Part shown: piece by piece, positions 1 to 5,102 of the stretch
Layout of the letters: the number at the start of each line of letters is the position of its first letter
How positions within the stretch are numbered: position 1 is the first letter of the stretch
Assembly (NCBI GenBank): GCA_031267485.1
Contig: JAIRYY010000119.1
Span: forward strand, 1-5,102
From: Tannerella sp.
GTDB taxonomy: Bacteria; Bacteroidota; Bacteroidia; Bacteroidales; Tannerellaceae
Reading direction: 5' to 3'
DNA: 5,102 bases
Translations under genes and position numbers: made by a program
The notes under the pieces: generated by a model
What the model saw: the letters and a program-made list of their open reading frames with translations, nothing else
Told to the model about the DNA's origin: nothing
The model's database searches: none

Positions 1-2043
1 TGCCTCGACCAGTGGATGGGCAAAGATATCTGGCCTGAAATGAGGGAGACGGTGAAGATGATGCGCCGCCTGCAGCCCGACGTCATGCTGCGCTGCCGTG
101 GCATCGGCAACTACGGCGACTTCTATACGCCCGAAGGTTTCGTCCCCGGTGCGACGGAAAACACCAATATGCCGTGGATGACCGTCCGTGCGCTCGCATC
201 GAGTTTTTCGTACGACCGTGACGGCAGCAAATACAGGGGCGCTCCGTGGATAATCCATAACCTGCTGGACGCAGTATCGAAAGGCGGTAACTTCATGGTC
301 GGCGTCGGGCCGGACGGAATGGGCCGCTTCCACCCCAAAGCCGTCGAACAGCTGGAGGAAACCGGCCGGTGGCTTGAGGTGAACGGTGAAGGGATTTACG
401 GCACGCGGGCGCGGGAAATCTGGCAGGAGGGCAACCTCCGCTTCACGCAGACGAAAGACGGTCAACAGGTTTTCGTCTTCACGGAAGAATGGCCGGGCAG
501 CGAACTGAGGATCGGTTCGGTCAGGCCGGCGGAGGGAAGCCAAATCCATCTGCTGGGATACGACAAGCCTTTGCGCTGGACGCTGACGGACGGAGGCGTG
601 ACAATCGAACTCCCGGACGAACTGCAGTCGCCCGAAAACCGCCCCTGCCGGCACGCCTGGGGTTTCAGGATATATCCGCAGGAAAAAATACGAATCGCCT
701 GCGTGGGCAACAGCATTACTTTCGGATCGGGTGCGACCGACAAGGCGACGGATTCCTATCCGGCGCAGCTGGCAAAACTTTTGGGCGCGGGATACGACGT
801 CCGGAATTTCGGAAAGGGTAGCGCCACGCTTCTGAAAAAAGGGAACCGTCCCTACTGGGAATGTGAGGAATATCAGAGAGCGCTGGCGTTCAATCCCGAC
901 CGGGTTTTCATCAAGCTGGGCACGAACGACAGCAAACCGGCCAACCGGATTTACCTGAATGAATACATGGATGATTACAGGGCGCTGATCCGCTCTTTCC
1001 GTGAGTTGCCGGGTCATCCGCGGATCACGCTGCTGCTGCCCGTTCCCGCTTACCGGGCGGATACCATGAGCATCACGGCGGAAATCATCGAAAAGCAAAT
1101 CATTCCGATGATACGGCAGGTAGCATACGAGGAGGACTGCGAAGTAGTCAACCTTTATAATCTGCTGCTCGAATCGAAAGACCTGTTTCCCGATTCGGTA
1201 CATCCCAATACGGAGGGCTATACGATTATCGCCAAACGGCTGGCCGAACATGTCAGGCAACCGTTCGATTACGGTTTCCGGCTGAAAAACATTTTGCCTT
1301 CCGACGCCAGGCCGTTCAATCATTTCGGTTTTCAGGGATACGAATTTTCTTTCAAGGGACGCCTCACGCGAATTGTCGTACCGAAGCAGGCGGCAACCGG
1401 TCATCCGTGGATATTCAGGTCGGCCAAATGGAACGGCGAACCGCAGACCGACATTGCCCTGCTCGAAAGGGGATTTCATTTCGTGCATTGCGATGTGGCC
1501 GAACTGTTCGGCAATGACGAAGCCCTTGCCATCTGGGACGATCTGTACGGACTGTTGCAGCGGGAAGGCCTGTCGCCCAAGTCCGTGATGGAAGGCATGA
1601 GCCGCGGCGGCGTGTACATTTACCGCTGGGCGGCCGCTCATCCCGACCGTGTGGCCGCCGTTTACGCCGACGCGCCGGTGCTGGATTTGAAAAGCTGGCC
1701 CGGCGGTAAGGGACGCGGCAACGGCAGTCCCAACACATGGGAAACATTCAAAAAGGATTTCGGCCTGAAAACGGAAGAGGAAGCCCTGAATTTCAACGGC
1801 AACCCGATAGATCTGGTCGACCGGATTGTTTCCGGGAAATTCCCGATGCTGCACGTGGTCGGCGACATGGATACGACCGTCCCGGTGGAAGAAAACACCC
1901 TGCCGTTTGAGGAGAAAGTCCGTGCGGCAGGCGGTACGATTCAGGTGATACACAAGCCGGACATCGGACACCACCCGCACAGCCTGCCGAATCCGCAGCC
2001 GGTTGTGGATTTCATTCTGCGGGCGACGGGACATGCGAATTAA
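1..2043 (+). CDS. Three-domain glycan-degrading enzyme, 5'-partial: GH29 alpha-L-fucosidase + SGNH esterase + alpha/beta-hydrolase
   Basis: The frame is open from base 1 (CLDQW precedes the first Met at 16), so the gene starts before the window. Residues are counted from that Met. Residues 1-220 resemble the C-terminal half of a GH29 alpha-L-fucosidase: the end of the barrel with RGIGNYGDFYTPEGFVPG (29-45, plus R28), SFSYD (63-67) and NLLDAVSKGGNFMVGVGPDG (82-101), then a beta-sandwich ending in AWGFRI. The nucleophile Asp should lie upstream, so fucosidase activity cannot be confirmed. Residues 224-415 are an SGNH/GDSL hydrolase: GNSIT with Ser233, FGKGS (265-269), GTND (302-305) and the DSVH dyad Asp393/His396. 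Residues 420-671 are an alpha/beta-hydrolase: GMSRGG with Ser529, VVGDMD (614-619) for the acid, and GHHPH (651-655) for the His. Both esterase domains look intact. I infer removal of fucose and of ester groups (perhaps O-acetyl) from one glycan, probably periplasmic, though any signal peptide is outside the window. SGNH plus alpha/beta-hydrolase fusions are familiar to me; adding GH29 is less usual. Confidence 0.88.
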   Translation, partial: CLDQWMGKDIWPEMRETVKMMRRLQPDVMLRCRGIGNYGDFYTPEGFVPGATENTNMPWMTVRALASSFSYDRDGSKYRGAPWIIHNLLDAVSKGGNFMVGVGPDGMGRFHPKAVEQLEETGRWLEVNGEGIYGTRAREIWQEGNLRFTQTKDGQQVFVFTEEWPGSELRIGSVRPAEGSQIHLLGYDKPLRWTLTDGGVTIELPDELQSPENRPCRHAWGFRIYPQEKIRIACVGNSITFGSGATDKATDSYPAQLAKLLGAGYDVRNFGKGSATLLKKGNRPYWECEEYQRALAFNPDRVFIKLGTNDSKPANRIYLNEYMDDYRALIRSFRELPGHPRITLLLPVPAYRADTMSITAEIIEKQIIPMIRQVAYEEDCEVVNLYNLLLESKDLFPDSVHPNTEGYTIIAKRLAEHVRQPFDYGFRLKNILPSDARPFNHFGFQGYEFSFKGRLTRIVVPKQAATGHPWIFRSAKWNGEPQTDIALLERGFHFVHCDVAELFGNDEALAIWDDLYGLLQREGLSPKSVMEGMSRGGVYIYRWAAAHPDRVAAVYADAPVLDLKSWPGGKGRGNGSPNTWETFKKDFGLKTEEEALNFNGNPIDLVDRIVSGKFPMLHVVGDMDTTVPVEENTLPFEEKVRAAGGTIQVIHKPDIGHHPHSLPNPQPVVDFILRATGHAN

Positions 2044-2052
2044 TGCATGTCC
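2029..2052 (+). other. Inverted repeat (8-bp hairpin) straddling the fusion-enzyme stop codon
   Basis: GGACATGC (2029-2036) and GCATGTCC (2045-2052) are perfect reverse complements around an 8-base loop that contains the TAA stop. A second, weaker CGGC/GCCG pairing follows at 2052-2066. There is no run of T after either hairpin, so this is not a convincing intrinsic terminator. It could be a weak terminator or a 3' mRNA stability element that separates the fusion enzyme from frr. The function is inferred; only the repeat is seen. Confidence 0.4.
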
Positions 2053-2059
2053 GGCGGAA

Positions 2060-2090
2060 TTTGCCGTTTCCCGAAAAAGCGTTATCTTTG
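2060..2090 (+). promoter_or_regulatory. Bacteroidota-type promoter for frr-rsgA (-33 TTTG, -7 TAnnTTTG)
   Basis: TTTG at 2060-2063 and TATCTTTG at 2083-2090 are 19 bp apart, an exact fit to the TTTG-N19-21-TAnnTTTG consensus used by the primary sigma factor of Bacteroidota. Transcription would start near 2095-2098, leaving a leader of about 18 bases before the frr ATG at 2115. That leader is A-rich (CTAAAAAAAATGAACAGAT) with no Shine-Dalgarno sequence, which is normal for this phylum. The promoter lies between the two coding regions, so frr-rsgA can be transcribed independently of the upstream enzyme gene. Confidence 0.8.
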
Positions 2091-2114
2091 TCAGTCTAAA
2101 AAAAATGAACAGAT

Positions 2115-2678
2115 ATGGCAACTGACACGAATCAAATTATTAAAAATGCGGAAATCAGGATGGATTCCGCCATTACTTACCTGGACGATGAACTGGCACG
2201 GATACGCGCCGGGAAAGCCAATCCGAAAATTCTGGATGGCGTGCGGGTGTCCTACTACGGCGCGATGACGCCGCTCGCAAACGTCGCATCCATCAACACG
2301 CCCGATGCCAAAACCCTGCTGATTACTCCCTGGGAACGGAAGATTATCAAGGACATCGAAAAGGCGATTCTCAATTCCGACGTGGGCATAACGCCCGAAA
2401 TTAACGGCGAGGTCATCCGCCTCGGCATACCGCCGCTGACGGAAGAGCGGCGGCGCGACCTGGCCAGGCAGTCCCGCCAGGAAGCCGAAAATGCCAAGAT
2501 AAGCGTTCGCAACGCACGCCGGGAAGTGATTGAGGCGCTCCGCAGGTCGGTGAAAGACGGCGTGCCCGAAGATGTGGAAAAGGATGCGGAAGAGAAAATC
2601 CAGAAAATCCATGACCGGTTTATCCGGAAGATTGACGAACTGTATGCCGCCAAGGAAAAGGAAATCATGACGGTCTGA
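2115..2678 (+). CDS. frr: Ribosome recycling factor (RRF)
   Basis: This 187-residue protein is full length for the family (about 185). RRF works in the cytoplasm with EF-G to split the post-termination 70S ribosome and free the mRNA and tRNA for another round. The sequence shows the RRF layout. A first long helix ends in [12 protein letters not shown] (26-37). The small beta/alpha/beta domain II covers roughly 31-105, with TPLANVASI (52-60) and [18 protein letters not shown] (96-113). The remaining two helices of the coiled-coil domain I run from about 107 to the end, with SVRNARRE (130-137); Arg132 matches the conserved ribosome-contacting arginine of the E. coli protein. The ATG at 2115 gives the usual N-terminus and sits about 18 bases after the predicted transcription start. 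rsgA follows after one base, so the two are almost certainly one operon. No missing residues or damage were seen. Confidence 0.97.
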   Translation: MATDTNQIIKNAEIRMDSAITYLDDELARIRAGKANPKILDGVRVSYYGAMTPLANVASINTPDAKTLLITPWERKIIKDIEKAILNSDVGITPEINGEVIRLGIPPLTEERRRDLARQSRQEAENAKISVRNARREVIEALRRSVKDGVPEDVEKDAEEKIQKIHDRFIRKIDELYAAKEKEIMTV

Positions 2679-2679
2679 G

Positions 2680-3612
2680 ATGCGCGGACTTGTCGTCAAA
2701 AACACGGGCAGCTGGTACACCGTTCACACGGACTGCGGACGCTTCATGGAATGTAAGGTCAAAGGCTCCTTCCGTCTGAAGGGCATCCGGAGCACGAATC
2801 CCGTCGTAATTGGAGACCGTGTGAGGATTGAGGCGAGCGGCGAGGCCACGGCGTTCATCACCGGCATCGAGGAACGCCGCAACTATATGATACGCCGCGC
2901 CTCCAACCTGTCCAAGGAATCGCACATACTTGCCGCCAACCTCGACCTTGCCGCGCTGGTCGTCACCGTGAACTATCCCGAAACAACCACGGTTTTCATC
3001 GACCGCTTCCTTGCCACGGCGGAAGCGTACCGCGTGCCGGTGCAGCTCGTTTTCAACAAAACAGACCGCTATGACCGCGAGGAACTGGAATATGCGGACG
3101 CGCTTGCCGGACTGTACACCGCCATAGGCTATCCGTGCCTGAAGATGAGCGCCCTGCCCGGCGCGAACGTCGACGGGCTGAGGCAGATTCTTTCCGGCCG
3201 GATCACGCTGCTGTCCGGACATTCCGGCGTCGGGAAAACAACGATTATCAACCGCCTTCTCCCGGAAGCAAACCTCCGCACGGCCGGCATTTCCGAATAC
3301 CACAGGAAAGGCATGCACACGACCACCTTTTCGGAAATGATACCGCTCCCCGGCGGCGGATACCTTATCGACACGCCGGGTATCAAAGGCTTCGGCACCA
3401 TCGAGATGGCGGGCGCCGAAGTGGCGCACTATTTCCCGGAGATATTTCGCTTCTCGGCCGGCTGCCGCTTCGGCAACTGCACCCACCGCAGCGAACCCGG
3501 CTGCGCCGTCCGCCAGGCCGTCGAAGACCGCTACATAAGCGAATCGCGCTACAGAAGCTACCTGAACATCCTCGAAGACCGTGACGGAAACAAATACCGC
3601 GAGGCTTACTGA
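2680..3612 (+). CDS. rsgA: Ribosome small subunit-dependent GTPase A (circularly permuted GTPase, 30S maturation)
   Basis: This 310-residue cytoplasmic GTPase (YjeQ/YloQ family) binds the nearly mature 30S subunit, helps finish the decoding centre and releases assembly factors on GTP hydrolysis. An N-terminal OB-fold (about 1-65, with VVIGDRVRI at 42-50) is followed by GTPase motifs in the permuted order of the family: G4 NKTD (126-129), G5 SAL (157-159), G1 P-loop GHSGVGKT (180-187), G2 GMHTTT (211-216) and G3 DTPG (231-234). A C-terminal zinc site has the pattern C-x4-C-x-H-x5-C at Cys262, Cys267, His269 and Cys275, identical in spacing to E. coli RsgA. The start ATG at 2680 lies one base after the frr stop, which suggests translational coupling. 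The gene ends just before a palindrome and a strong terminator, so it closes the operon. A long open frame on the opposite strand is only a coding shadow. Confidence 0.97.
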   Translation: MRGLVVKNTGSWYTVHTDCGRFMECKVKGSFRLKGIRSTNPVVIGDRVRIEASGEATAFITGIEERRNYMIRRASNLSKESHILAANLDLAALVVTVNYPETTTVFIDRFLATAEAYRVPVQLVFNKTDRYDREELEYADALAGLYTAIGYPCLKMSALPGANVDGLRQILSGRITLLSGHSGVGKTTIINRLLPEANLRTAGISEYHRKGMHTTTFSEMIPLPGGGYLIDTPGIKGFGTIEMAGAEVAHYFPEIFRFSAGCRFGNCTHRSEPGCAVRQAVEDRYISESRYRSYLNILEDRDGNKYREAY

Positions 3613-3615
3613 CCC

Positions 3616-3633
3616 GCCGGGGACGTCCCCGGC
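3616..3633. repeat. 18-bp perfect palindrome after rsgA
   Basis: GCCGGGGACGTCCCCGGC is its own reverse complement and begins four bases after the rsgA stop codon. As RNA it can fold into a very GC-rich hairpin (GCCGGGG/CCCCGGC around ACGT). As DNA it is a two-fold symmetric site. No T-run follows, so it is not itself a normal terminator. It probably protects the 3' end of the frr-rsgA mRNA or aids termination together with the hairpin downstream. A protein-binding site is possible but unsupported. Confidence 0.6.
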
Positions 3634-3650
3634 CGCAGCTTCAGGCATAG

Positions 3651-3693
3651 CAGCCCGTGCAATATCACTGATTGCGCGGGCTGTTTCGTTTTT
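3651..3693 (+). terminator. Rho-independent terminator of the frr-rsgA operon
   Basis: CAGCCCGTGCAAT (3651-3663) pairs with ATTGCGCGGGCTG (3671-3683) over 13 positions with a single G-U wobble and a 7-base loop (ATCACTG). It is followed directly by TTTCGTTTTT (3684-3693). A long GC-rich stem plus a T-tract about 40 bases after the rsgA stop is a strong intrinsic terminator. It isolates the housekeeping operon from the phosphodiesterase unit. The last T's overlap the first unit of the 11-bp repeat array. Confidence 0.9.
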
Positions 3694-3729
3694 AACCCAA
3701 TTATAATTTTTCGTTAAGTATTCTGTAAC
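3690..3729 (+). promoter_or_regulatory. Four 11-bp-phased heptamers, candidate Pho-box-like activator array
   Basis: Heptamers TTTTAAC (3690), TTATAAT (3701), CGTTAAG (3712) and CTGTAAC (3723) start exactly 11 bp apart, each with TAA at positions 4-6. These are the only TAA triplets between 3684 and 3757. PhoB-type response regulators bind tandem direct repeats with an 11-bp period, and the last unit matches the E. coli Pho-box half-site (CTGTCAT/CTGTAAC-like). The array ends 10 bp before the TACTTTTG box, the spacing typical of PhoB-activated promoters. It also occupies the place of the missing -33 element. The neighbouring gene encodes a phosphate-ester hydrolase, which fits. The region is AT-rich, so chance phasing cannot be excluded. 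Confidence 0.5.
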
Positions 3730-3739
3730 ATCGGCGCCA

Positions 3740-3747
3740 TACTTTTG
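3740..3747 (+). promoter_or_regulatory. -7 element (TAnnTTTG) of the phosphodiesterase promoter
   Basis: TACTTTTG is an exact match to the Bacteroidota -7 consensus, 25 bp before the ATG at 3773. No TTTG is found 19-23 bp upstream (the stretch 3713-3720 reads GTTAAGTA), so the -33 box is poor or absent. An exact -7 box without a -33 box suggests that an activator is needed, in line with the phased repeats just upstream. Transcription would start near 3753, leaving an AT-rich leader of about 20 bases. Confidence 0.65.
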
Positions 3748-3772
3748 CCTGCGAAATTAAATTTTTATCAGG

Positions 3773-4744
3773 ATGAAAGCAAAAGTTATGATTTTAAATG
3801 CGGCGCTGTTACTGCCAAGCGTGTCCTGCTCGACGCGGGAGGAACGTTCGGAAACCGGATGTGCGGCGGACGGGATAAAACATGTGTATGTTATCGGCAT
3901 TGACGGGCTGAGCAGCGAGGGGCTGAACAGGGCGGAAACGCCCAGCATGGACGGGCTGATGCGCGACGGCGTGCTGTGCGACCCGGTGCGTACGGTACTG
4001 CCCTCTTCGAGCTCGCCCAACTGGGCATCCATGCTGATGGGAGCCGGGCCTGAAATACATGGCGTGACTTCCAACGAGTGGCAGCCCGGCGACGACGGCC
4101 TGCCGCCGGCGGTCACGAATGATTATGGCTATTTCCCGACGGCGCTGAGCGTCATTTGCGCACAGCGTCCCGGAATAAAAGCGGGAATGTTCTATCACTG
4201 GGAGGACTTCGGGCGTCTGTTTGAGAAAACGCTCCCGCACGCGGACCGGCACTTTCCCGACGAATACGGGACGGCGGCGGCAATGGCCGAATACATAAGG
4301 GCGGAGAAGCCGGAATTTATATTTTCGCAGTTTGACCATGTGGACGGCGCCGGACACCGGTACGGACACATGACGCGGGAATATCTCGACGCGGTCGCCC
4401 GTGCGGATTCGCTGGTCGGGATGATTCTGGATGCCGTCCGTGAAGCGGGAATCCGGGACGAAACGCTGATTATTGTCGTGTCCGATCATGGAGGCGTTGG
4501 TAAAGGACATGGCGGGACAGACCTGAAGGAGGTGACGGTACCTTTCATACTTGGCGGCGCGGGCGTCAAAAAAGGATTTCACGTGCAGACGGAAGTCTAC
4601 ATGTATGACGTAGCCCCGACGATCGTTTACGCTCTCGGCCTGAAAGCGCCGCACGCGTGGCGGGGCAGGGCGATTGAAAGCGCTTTCGAGGGCGTTGAAA
4701 CGCCGCAGGATCCGTTGCCGCTGAATCGCATTAAGAGTTTTTGA
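3773..4744 (+). CDS. Alkaline phosphatase superfamily protein (type I phosphodiesterase/nucleotide pyrophosphatase-like), putative lipoprotein
   Basis: This 323-residue protein matches the NPP/type I phosphodiesterase branch of the alkaline phosphatase superfamily: two-metal enzymes that hydrolyse phosphate esters, diesters or, in some members, phosphonates. Metal and catalytic motifs are present in order: VIGIDGL (40-46, Asp44), LPSSSSPNWASM (76-87) with a likely Ser nucleophile near Ser80 and the following Asn83, DGAGH (191-195, Asp191/His195), SDHGG (237-241, Asp238/His239) and GHGGTD (245-250, His246). The first 18 residues are a short hydrophobic signal ending in SVS-Cys19, a relaxed lipobox (Ser rather than Leu at -3). 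With STREE after the Cys, a lipid-anchored periplasmic or surface location is likely. The natural substrate cannot be read from sequence. It starts its own unit, after the rsgA terminator and behind a phased-repeat promoter. A DUF5690-like membrane protein follows 5 bp later, so the two are probably co-transcribed. Confidence 0.88.
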   Translation: MKAKVMILNAALLLPSVSCSTREERSETGCAADGIKHVYVIGIDGLSSEGLNRAETPSMDGLMRDGVLCDPVRTVLPSSSSPNWASMLMGAGPEIHGVTSNEWQPGDDGLPPAVTNDYGYFPTALSVICAQRPGIKAGMFYHWEDFGRLFEKTLPHADRHFPDEYGTAAAMAEYIRAEKPEFIFSQFDHVDGAGHRYGHMTREYLDAVARADSLVGMILDAVREAGIRDETLIIVVSDHGGVGKGHGGTDLKEVTVPFILGGAGVKKGFHVQTEVYMYDVAPTIVYALGLKAPHAWRGRAIESAFEGVETPQDPLPLNRIKSF

Positions 4745-4749
4745 ACGGT

Positions 4750-5102
4750 ATGACGGCCTGCGGTTATCATAAAAGCGGTTCGACGTTCCTTTTCGTCCTC
4801 TGGGCGGGAGGCGGCGTGCTGGTGGCTTACTCCCTGGTCTACGCGCTGCGCAAGGCCTTTACGGCATCCACGTTCGACGGGCTTTATCTGTGGGGAATGG
4901 ACTATAAGGTCGTCATCAGTATCTGCCAGATGGCCGGCTATCTGCTGTCGAAATACTGCGGAATCAAAATCGTTTCGGAGCTGAAGCGCAGGCATCGTCT
5001 GCCGGCCATTGTACTGTCGGTTCTGGGAGCGGAACTGTCGCTTGTTCTCTTCGGGCTGATTCCCTGTCCGGGCAACTTCTTCTGCCTGTTTTTCAACGGG
5101 CT
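4750..5102 (+). CDS. DUF5690-like multi-pass membrane protein (MFS-like), 3'-partial
   Basis: The first 117 codons of a gene that runs off the window. The ATG at 4750 lies 5 bp after the phosphodiesterase stop. An in-frame TTG at 4741 overlapping that stop is a less likely start. The protein is strongly hydrophobic, with membrane segments at about 12-33 (FLFVLWAGGGVLVAYSLVYA), 53-70, 84-104 and from 109 on. A basic loop, SELKRRHR (76-83), sits between the second and third segments, where MFS carriers carry their conserved charged loop. The stretches YALRKAFTASTFDG (31-44) and ICQMAGYLLSKYCGIKIVSE (58-77) look to me like the Bacteroidota family DUF5690, which has an MFS-like fold and no proven function; this is from memory, not from a search. 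Position and topology suggest inner-membrane transport of something made available by the upstream phosphodiesterase. That role is inferred. Confidence 0.78.
   Translation, partial: MTACGYHKSGSTFLFVLWAGGGVLVAYSLVYALRKAFTASTFDGLYLWGMDYKVVISICQMAGYLLSKYCGIKIVSELKRRHRLPAIVLSVLGAELSLVLFGLIPCPGNFFCLFFNG

Noticed and set aside
2105..2125. Tiny leader frame ATG...TGA (MNRYGN) overlapping the frr start
   Set aside because: Six codons in an A-rich leader, too short to separate from chance. An attenuation role would need conservation that I cannot test.
2047..2268. Plus-strand 73-codon frame starting before frr
   Set aside because: It begins upstream of the frr promoter and runs mostly inside frr in another frame. 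Its product has no family features.
2091..2720. Minus-strand frames opposite frr (209 and 137 codons)
   Set aside because: They are shadows of the clearly coding frr frame. No domain or start signal supports them.
2665..3648. Long open frame (327 codons) on the minus strand opposite rsgA
   Set aside because: It mirrors rsgA, which has every family motif. The translation is low-complexity (rich in Ala, Val, Gly and Arg) with no recognisable domain. GC-rich genes commonly give such shadows.
3694..3772. Possible riboswitch or small RNA in the AT-rich gap before the phosphodiesterase
   Set aside because: The predicted transcript leader is only about 20 bases and no stable fold is seen beyond the rsgA terminator. 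The phased repeats and -7 box explain the region better.
3809..4654. Minus-strand open frame of 281 codons opposite the phosphodiesterase gene
   Set aside because: The plus-strand frame has intact metal-site motifs and a signal peptide. The antisense product is rich in Arg and His, lacks any known domain and has no promoter signal.

Overview
This window most likely comes from a gut member of the Bacteroidota (Bacteroidales), possibly one of the GC-richer lineages such as an Alistipes/Rikenellaceae relative. Four things point there. A promoter of the TTTG-N19-TAnnTTTG type (the Bacteroidota sigma-ABfr signature) precedes frr, and a second TAnnTTTG box precedes the phosphodiesterase gene. Start codons lack clear Shine-Dalgarno sequences. 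There is a large carbohydrate-active fusion enzyme with an alpha-L-fucosidase domain. Finally, a DUF5690-like membrane protein is present. The genus is inferred from general composition only.

All genes read on the + strand, in three blocks. Block 1 (1-2043) is the 3' part of a multi-domain glycan-degrading enzyme whose start lies before the window: the C-terminal half of a GH29 alpha-L-fucosidase, then an SGNH/GDSL esterase, then an alpha/beta-hydrolase, all in one uninterrupted frame. An 8-bp hairpin straddles its stop codon.

Block 2 (about 2060-3693) is a housekeeping transcription unit: a textbook Bacteroidota promoter, frr (ribosome recycling factor), then rsgA (30S-maturation GTPase) one base later. 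It is closed by an 18-bp perfect palindrome and a strong intrinsic terminator. Both products act on ribosomes, one in recycling and one in 30S assembly.

Block 3 (3690-5102) is a separate unit: a secreted, probably lipid-anchored alkaline-phosphatase-superfamily phosphodiesterase, followed 5 bp later by the 5' part of a multi-pass membrane protein of the DUF5690 (MFS-like) type. Its control region has a TAnnTTTG -7 box, no good -33 box, and four TAA-centred heptamers at an exact 11-bp period that end 10 bp before the -7 box. That is the geometry of a PhoB-type activator array. The most interesting reading is a phosphate-starvation-responsive unit for scavenging organic phosphorus (phosphodiesters or phosphonates) with its own transporter-like partner.

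The 160-bp gap 3613-3772 is fully described by the palindrome, terminator, repeat array and promoter. The 71-bp gap 2044-2114 holds half of the stop-codon hairpin and the frr promoter. No tRNA, rRNA, CRISPR array, insertion sequence or integration site was seen.
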